From Paenalcaligenes sp035302345 (lineage in GTDB: Bacteria > Pseudomonadota > Gammaproteobacteria > Burkholderiales > Burkholderiaceae_B), in assembly GCA_035302345.1 (NCBI GenBank), contig DATGSS010000028.1, positions 1 through 19,817 on the forward strand: a stretch of DNA of 19,817 nucleotides, written 5' to 3'. This document shows, piece after piece, positions 16,596 through 19,817 of this stretch. The translations under genes were made by a program, and so were the position numbers. The first letter of the stretch is position 1. Every line of letters begins with the position of its first letter. Under the pieces are notes generated by a model. It made no database searches. It worked only from the letters and a program-made list of their open reading frames with translations, and had not been told where the DNA came from.

Positions 16596-16607
16596 GCGAA
16601 TATTCGC
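16596..16607. promoter_or_regulatory. 12-bp palindrome upstream of the AI-2E gene
   Basis: GCGAATATTCGC is a perfect palindrome ending 24 bases before the ATG at 16632. It could be an operator or a leader hairpin. No partner regulator is identified. Confidence 0.3.
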
Positions 16608-16631
16608 AAATAATCATAAAGATCCGACATT

Positions 16632-17699
16632 ATGCAGCCTGTATTGCCTCCTTATTTGATTGCTCGCTGGCTGGTCGTCATCGTTCTACTGGTGGGGTTA
16701 TTCTTTCTCAAGGATTTCCTCATACCCGTGTTGGGGGCGTTGGTTATTGGTCTGGCCAGCTGGCCTTTATATAAAAAACTGTTAGCGCGTTGTCGCTATC
16801 GGTACACCTTGGCGGCGACGCTGGCCTTGTTGATGTTTATTGGCATCTTGTTGATTCCATTGTCATTGGCATTATCTTTTGTCATTCAAGAAGCCAGCAA
16901 TTTTGTCATCTGGGCTTTGGTCGTCAACCGCGAGGGCGCCCCCGTTCCTGTGTGGCTATCTGAGTTGCCCTTTGTGGGCGAGCACCTGACCGAGTATTGG
17001 GGTATGTACCTGGGCGAGCCCCATGCACTGGGCGCTATGGTAGAGATGATCAGTGGCGAACATCTGGGCAATATTTACCGCATGGTATTGACCGCTACCG
17101 GCGATGTGGTGCATTTACTTCTTAATTTATTGTTTTTCCTGATTACTTTGTTCTTTGTCTACAAAGACGGGGATCGTATTTTGGCTCAGGTAGATATTAT
17201 TGGCGAACGTATCTTGCCCAAACGCTGGCAACGTTTTTCTCGGGTCGTACCTGCCACCGTAAACTCTACAGTGACTGGCATGGGCCTCATCGCCATTGGT
17301 GAAGGGGTAGTGCTAGGCTTAGCCTACTGGATTGCTGGGGTACCTTCGCCAGCGCTATTAGGTGCTGTGACTGGTTTTATGGCGCTAATTCCGGGTGGTG
17401 CGCCCCTATCCTTTACGCTTGTATCAATTTATCTACTCTCCTCTGGTAAAATCATGGCGGGTGTAGGGTTATTCTTGTGGGGCTCTATCGAGCTTTTCAT
17501 CGTCGACAAAACCCTGCGTCCTCGCTTGGTCGGGGGACCGGTCAAATTACCTTTCTTGCCGACCTTCTTTGGTTTGGTTGGCGGGGTAAAGACCCTGGGC
17601 TTTGTAGGGCTATTTATAGGTCCCGTGTTAATGGCTTTATTGGTGGCCATTTGGCGCGAGTGGCTCTTAAACGAGGTACCCTTTGAGTCTGGCTCCTGA
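16632..17699 (+). CDS. AI-2E family transporter (PerM/YdiK type membrane protein)
   Basis: A 355-residue inner-membrane protein of the AI-2E/UPF0118 family, whose members are linked to autoinducer-2 export, ion antiport or permease roles; the substrate here is unknown. Visible features are two N-terminal helices (residues 10-60), a third near 60-90, a soluble stretch (about 95-150), the conserved LLFFLITLFFVYKDGDRI segment, and the C-terminal half with GVPSPALLGAVTGFMALIPGGAP, DKTLRPRLVGG and LPFLPTFFGLVGGVKTLGFV, all family hallmarks. About eight membrane helices are expected. The ATG has no strong ribosome-binding site. The cytochrome b561 gene follows 33 bp later on the same strand, so they may be co-transcribed. 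Confidence 0.9.
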   Translation: MQPVLPPYLIARWLVVIVLLVGLFFLKDFLIPVLGALVIGLASWPLYKKLLARCRYRYTLAATLALLMFIGILLIPLSLALSFVIQEASNFVIWALVVNREGAPVPVWLSELPFVGEHLTEYWGMYLGEPHALGAMVEMISGEHLGNIYRMVLTATGDVVHLLLNLLFFLITLFFVYKDGDRILAQVDIIGERILPKRWQRFSRVVPATVNSTVTGMGLIAIGEGVVLGLAYWIAGVPSPALLGAVTGFMALIPGGAPLSFTLVSIYLLSSGKIMAGVGLFLWGSIELFIVDKTLRPRLVGGPVKLPFLPTFFGLVGGVKTLGFVGLFIGPVLMALLVAIWREWLLNEVPFESGS

Positions 17700-17732
17700 T
17701 TTTTATTTTTTAATCATGGGTGTTAGCAATTT

Positions 17733-18266
17733 ATGTTGGTAGATACAAAAACCCGTTATGGAACCATAACAAGACTGCTTCATTGGCTGATGGCCTTGGG
17801 CTTTTTATGGATGTTATTCACAGCAACGGTGCATTTCATTGACAAGGATTCAGCCTTGAATGAGGCCATCTGGCGTTTTCATTCGCTGGTGGGCTTTACC
17901 ATGCTCATGCTGGGGGTGATTCGTGTGGTTTGGCTATTAATCCAGCGTACACGTCGTCCTGAGAACGATCTCAATGTCCGTTTGGGGCATTTGGCTTTGT
18001 ACGTATTGATGATACTGACCCCGTTCTTGGCATTAATGCGCGCGTATGGTTCGGGGCGCGGTTTTAGTTATTTTAGTTGGCAAATCTTTGCGCCACGTGA
18101 TTCCAAGATTGAATTCTGGATTGATTTAGCAAATCAATGGCACAGTGTTTTTGGTTGGCTGCTGTTTTTATTCATCATCGGGCACACGTTAATGGCTTTT
18201 TACCATCGCTCAAAAGGGCCCGAGCATAACGTGTTCCCACGCATTATTGGACGCTCGTCCAGATAA
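17733..18266 (+). CDS. Cytochrome b561 family protein
   Basis: Small inner-membrane di-heme b-type cytochrome of the prokaryotic CybB type, thought to pass electrons from quinol or to quench superoxide at the membrane. The 177-residue protein has four membrane helices and histidines where heme ligands belong: His17 (RLLHW), His50 (RFHSLVG), His137 (QWHSVFGW) and His151 (IIGHTLMAFYH). The spacing and the RLLHW start match the family. No Shine-Dalgarno sequence is obvious before the ATG. It follows the AI-2E gene and is convergent with a His/Gln-rich PepSY gene. b561-type cytochromes are often found near PepSY genes and two-component genes, so a functional link is possible but unproven. Confidence 0.92.
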   Translation: MLVDTKTRYGTITRLLHWLMALGFLWMLFTATVHFIDKDSALNEAIWRFHSLVGFTMLMLGVIRVVWLLIQRTRRPENDLNVRLGHLALYVLMILTPFLALMRAYGSGRGFSYFSWQIFAPRDSKIEFWIDLANQWHSVFGWLLFLFIIGHTLMAFYHRSKGPEHNVFPRIIGRSSR

Positions 18267-18282
18267 TGTAGTGATGACGCTG

Positions 18283-18310
18283 ATGGGTGCCGCTTTGCAG
18301 TGGCACCTAT
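18283..18310 (+). other. Stem-loop in the 3' untranslated region of the cytochrome gene
   Basis: ATGGGTGCC (18283-18291) pairs with GGCACCTAT (18302-18310), one G-T wobble, around 10 bases. A second small hairpin (GGTAT/ATACC) follows about 20 bases later, before the terminator at 18372. The set could be just a structured 3' end or could be a small 3'-derived RNA. Confidence 0.35.
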
Positions 18311-18371
18311 GACGGTTATTGGTATTGATGCCGATACCGATGTCCGTGACTATGGTTTCAGTATAAAAAAG

Positions 18372-18406
18372 ACCCCAAAAAGTTAGATACACTTTTTGGG
18401 GTTTTT
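18372..18406. terminator. Bidirectional intrinsic terminator between convergent genes
   Basis: ACCCCAAAAAG (18372-18382) pairs perfectly with CTTTTTGGGGT (18392-18402) around a 9-base loop, followed by TTTT (18403-18406) and preceded by AAAAAA (18365-18370). It can end both the cytochrome transcript and the opposing PepSY transcript. Confidence 0.92.
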
Positions 18407-18462
18407 AAATGAAAGCTCAGCTCTTTATTGAAGACTGGCTGGGCAGTGGGGTTCCTGCTAGT

Positions 18463-18918
18463 TTATTGTTGCTGATGTTGCGGTTGGTGTTGGTGAAGCT
18501 GCTGTTGCTGACTGTGATGATGTTCATGGTGTTGCCCACGAGGACCGCGCTGGCCGTGATATTTACCATGACCACGGCGGTTGCCCTTGGTGTATTGCTT
18601 TTTAATGTTTAGTTCGCCTTTGGGATCAATGTAAATATGGCGAAATGTCCCTTTGTCATCACGGGTGCGGGCAAAATAGCCATTCCTAGTTTGTTTCAGC
18701 AGCATGATTTCCCCGTATCCTGCATTTTTGAGCTTTTTAGTGACATCATCAAAGCTCACCCAGTCTGAACGGTCAATGCTCTTGTCTTTCACTTGTTGGG
18801 TGCTGAGAGTTTTGGGGTTGCCCTCATTGGCGTTGGTCTTTTCCTGAGACCAAGCCAGGGGGCTGGCTAAAAAGGTGACCCCTAGTACGAATGCTGCAAT
18901 CTGTGTTTTCTTTTGCAT
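18463..18918 (-). CDS. Exported PepSY-like protein with a His/Gln-rich tail
   Basis: Role not known. The 151-residue protein begins with a Sec signal peptide (MQKKTQIAAFVLGVTFLASP, cleavage likely after AWS at residue 24). The middle (about 53-107) reads like a PepSY-type domain: WVSFDDVTKKLKNAGYGEI, a central GYFARTRDDKG strand pair, and IYIDPKGELNIKK. From about residue 113 the tail is basic and then rich in His and Gln (10 His and 12 Gln between 117 and 151), with HHEHHH and QQQQ runs, which suggests divalent metal binding. An AGGAGC ribosome-binding site precedes the ATG. It is divergent from a second PepSY gene across a gap with a phased TTCA array, and convergent with cytochrome b561. 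Confidence 0.82.
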   Translation of the reverse strand: MQKKTQIAAFVLGVTFLASPLAWSQEKTNANEGNPKTLSTQQVKDKSIDRSDWVSFDDVTKKLKNAGYGEIMLLKQTRNGYFARTRDDKGTFRHIYIDPKGELNIKKQYTKGNRRGHGKYHGQRGPRGQHHEHHHSQQQQLHQHQPQHQQQ

Positions 18919-18960
18919 GTGATGCTCCTGTTATGAGATAAATCTGTCTGGAATGGTTCC

Positions 18961-18966
18961 ATTATG
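18961..18966 (-). promoter_or_regulatory. -10 element of the minus-strand PepSY gene
   Basis: The complement of 18961-18966 reads CATAAT, five of six matching TATAAT. It starts 12 bases downstream (on the minus strand) of the TTCAT-N6-TTCAT box at 18978-18993. There is no good -35, which fits an activator-dependent promoter. Confidence 0.45.
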
Positions 18967-18975
18967 CCGCTGTTT

Positions 18976-19027
18976 ATATGAATCGCTAATGAAGTACTGA
19001 TTCATATTGCTTTCATTTTTTATTCAC
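18976..19027. promoter_or_regulatory. Phased operator array between two PepSY genes
   Basis: Five tetramers occur exactly 11 bp apart: TGAA at 18979 and 18990 (TTCA on the minus strand), then TTCA at 19001, 19012 and 19023. They form TTCAT-N6-TTCAT facing the minus gene and TTCAT-N6-TTCAT-N6-TTCAC facing the plus gene. The centre also contains a perfect 9-bp inverted repeat, ATATGAATC (18976-18984) and GATTCATAT (18999-19007). Direct repeats with 11-bp spacing are typical of OmpR/PhoB-family binding sites, and a regulator of that family starts at 19444. Inferred to be its operator. Confidence 0.6.
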
Positions 19028-19049
19028 CCGAGGTTAATGCTTTGGGGAT

Positions 19050-19055
19050 TAAAAT
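19050..19055 (+). promoter_or_regulatory. -10 element candidate of the plus-strand PepSY gene
   Basis: TAAAAT, five of six matching TATAAT, begins 23 bases after the last TTCA of the operator array. The usual -35 is missing, as expected for an activated promoter. Confidence 0.35.
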
Positions 19056-19073
19056 AGTGGTATCGAGACCCTT

Positions 19074-19463
19074 GTGGATGCGATAGTGAGCATTAGAAAT
19101 ATTTTATTGATGGTTGTTTTTGGGGTTGCGTTGCCGTTGGCGGCCAGTAACGGCATTGCCCATTCACATCACCACTCAAAAACACCTCCGCTTAGTGCGG
19201 AACAAGCACGTAAAGCCTATCAACAGGGCCATGTGCTTTCTCTGCGCAAGGTGGCGGCACAAACTTTAGAACAATTCCCTGGGAAAGTACTCAAGGCCGT
19301 ATTAACGCATAACGAGGATGAGTGGGTTTATACGCTGGTGATCCTCCAAGAGGGAGGCTACATTACAAAAGTATGGGTTGATGCGCAGGATGGCAAGCTC
19401 ATCGACCACAAGTCCAGAAAAAAACGTGGCTCGAGGAAAAAGCATGAGAGTTTTGGTCGTTGA
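19074..19463 (+). CDS. Exported PepSY-domain protein beside a two-component regulator
   Basis: Function unknown; probably a periplasmic accessory or sensor-modulating protein. The 129-residue product has a signal peptide (about 1-29, ending NGIA) followed at once by HSHHH (30-34), so the mature N-terminus would carry a histidine cluster. A single PepSY domain spans about 52-111: LSLRKVAAQTLEQFPGKVL, then WVYTLVILQEGGYITKVWVD and AQDGKLI. A very basic tail follows. The start is uncertain: GTG at 19074 or GTG at 19086 (125 residues, GGA 7 bases upstream). The last 20 bases overlap the response-regulator start, so the two are likely translated together. It diverges from the other PepSY gene across the TTCA array. 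Confidence 0.85.
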   Translation: MDAIVSIRNILLMVVFGVALPLAASNGIAHSHHHSKTPPLSAEQARKAYQQGHVLSLRKVAAQTLEQFPGKVLKAVLTHNEDEWVYTLVILQEGGYITKVWVDAQDGKLIDHKSRKKRGSRKKHESFGR

Positions 19464-19817
19464 GGATGATGCACAGTTGGCACAACAGATTGCCGCTGCC
19501 TTACAAGAGCATGAATACGTGGTGGATGTCGCGACTGATGGTAATCAGGCACATTATATTGGTAGCGTTGAGGCTATTGATGCTGTGGTGCTTGATTTAG
19601 GGCTGCCCGAGCTCGATGGGCTGACTGTCTTGCAGCGTTGGCGAGACGAGGGCTTGACCATGCCCATTTTGATTCTCACCGCCCGCGATAGCTGGCACGA
19701 AAAGGTGTTGGCTATTGATGCCGGGGCAGATGATTATTTGACCAAGCCTTTTCACATGCAAGAGCTACTTGCACGTTTACGGGCTCTGTTGCGGCGTTTG
19801 GCAGGACAGGCCAGTGC
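19444..19817 (+). CDS. OmpR/PhoB-type response regulator, 3' end outside the window
   Basis: Partial: 124 codons, cut by the window end. The receiver domain is complete: MRVLVVEDD with acidic Asp8 and Asp9, phosphoacceptor Asp51 in VVLDLGLPELDG, Thr79 in ILTARDSW, and Lys101 in DYLTKPFHMQELLARLRALLRR. This pattern, with TARDSWHEKV and KPFHM, is that of PhoP-like members of the OmpR family, so a winged-helix DNA-binding domain and then a histidine kinase gene should follow; neither can be seen here. The ATG at 19444 lies inside the last codons of the PepSY gene. It is the likely binder of the TTCA array upstream, implying autoregulation. Confidence 0.93.
   Translation, partial: MRVLVVEDDAQLAQQIAAALQEHEYVVDVATDGNQAHYIGSVEAIDAVVLDLGLPELDGLTVLQRWRDEGLTMPILILTARDSWHEKVLAIDAGADDYLTKPFHMQELLARLRALLRRLAGQAS

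Noticed and set aside
18409..18612. Plus-strand open frame rich in Leu and Val
   Set aside because: It is the antisense of the His/Gln-rich tail of the PepSY gene, starts inside the terminator region and has no ribosome-binding site.
1..19817. Mobile elements, CRISPR arrays, tRNA or rRNA genes
   Set aside because: No transposase or integrase motifs, regular spacer repeats or tRNA-like cloverleaf segments were seen on reading both strands.

Overview
The window looks like chromosomal housekeeping DNA from a betaproteobacterium of the order Burkholderiales, probably a member of the Alcaligenaceae (Bordetella/Alcaligenes relatives) with a fairly balanced base composition. This rests on protein similarity as I recognise it and on gene order (metK beside ahcY; 5-FCL/slt/cca cluster; MidA-type methyltransferase beside ppc). 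I could not run a search. No mobile element, CRISPR array, rRNA or tRNA was recognised.

Layout. Positions 191-2927 hold the S-adenosylmethionine cycle: metK (SAM synthetase) and ahcY (SAH hydrolase). They are separated by a 148-bp leader that contains a promoter candidate and a weak SAH-riboswitch-like stretch. A strong bidirectional terminator and a short degenerate tandem repeat follow. Positions 3215-7116 hold a minus-strand 5-formyltetrahydrofolate cyclo-ligase, divergent from a plus-strand pair: a lipoprotein-type Slt transglycosylase and the tRNA CCA-adding enzyme, coupled by a TAATG overlap. Positions 7214-12349 are a minus-strand series ppc -> MidA-family methyltransferase -> EamA-family transporter. 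ilvD (12438-14306) diverges from ppc across 88 bp that contain a terminator-like hairpin. A membrane GGDEF protein (minus) diverges from nadE (plus), which is followed by an AI-2E family membrane protein and a cytochrome b561.

The right end (18463-19817) is the most system-like part. Two small exported PepSY-type proteins are divergently transcribed, one with a His/Gln-rich tail and one with a His cluster at its predicted mature N-terminus. The second overlaps the start of an OmpR/PhoB-type response regulator that runs off the window. Between the two PepSY genes is an array of five TTCA/TGAA elements, each exactly 11 bp from the next, arranged as TTCAT-N6-TTCAT boxes facing both genes. This is the spacing expected for an OmpR/PhoB-family regulator. 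I infer an autoregulated envelope-sensing two-component locus. The signal is unknown; the histidines make a metal plausible.

The genes link metabolically in a loose way: SAM cycle and one-carbon (metK, ahcY, 5-FCL), anaplerosis and branched-chain amino acids (ppc, ilvD), NAD synthesis (nadE). Apart from the pairs noted, they appear to be separate transcription units.
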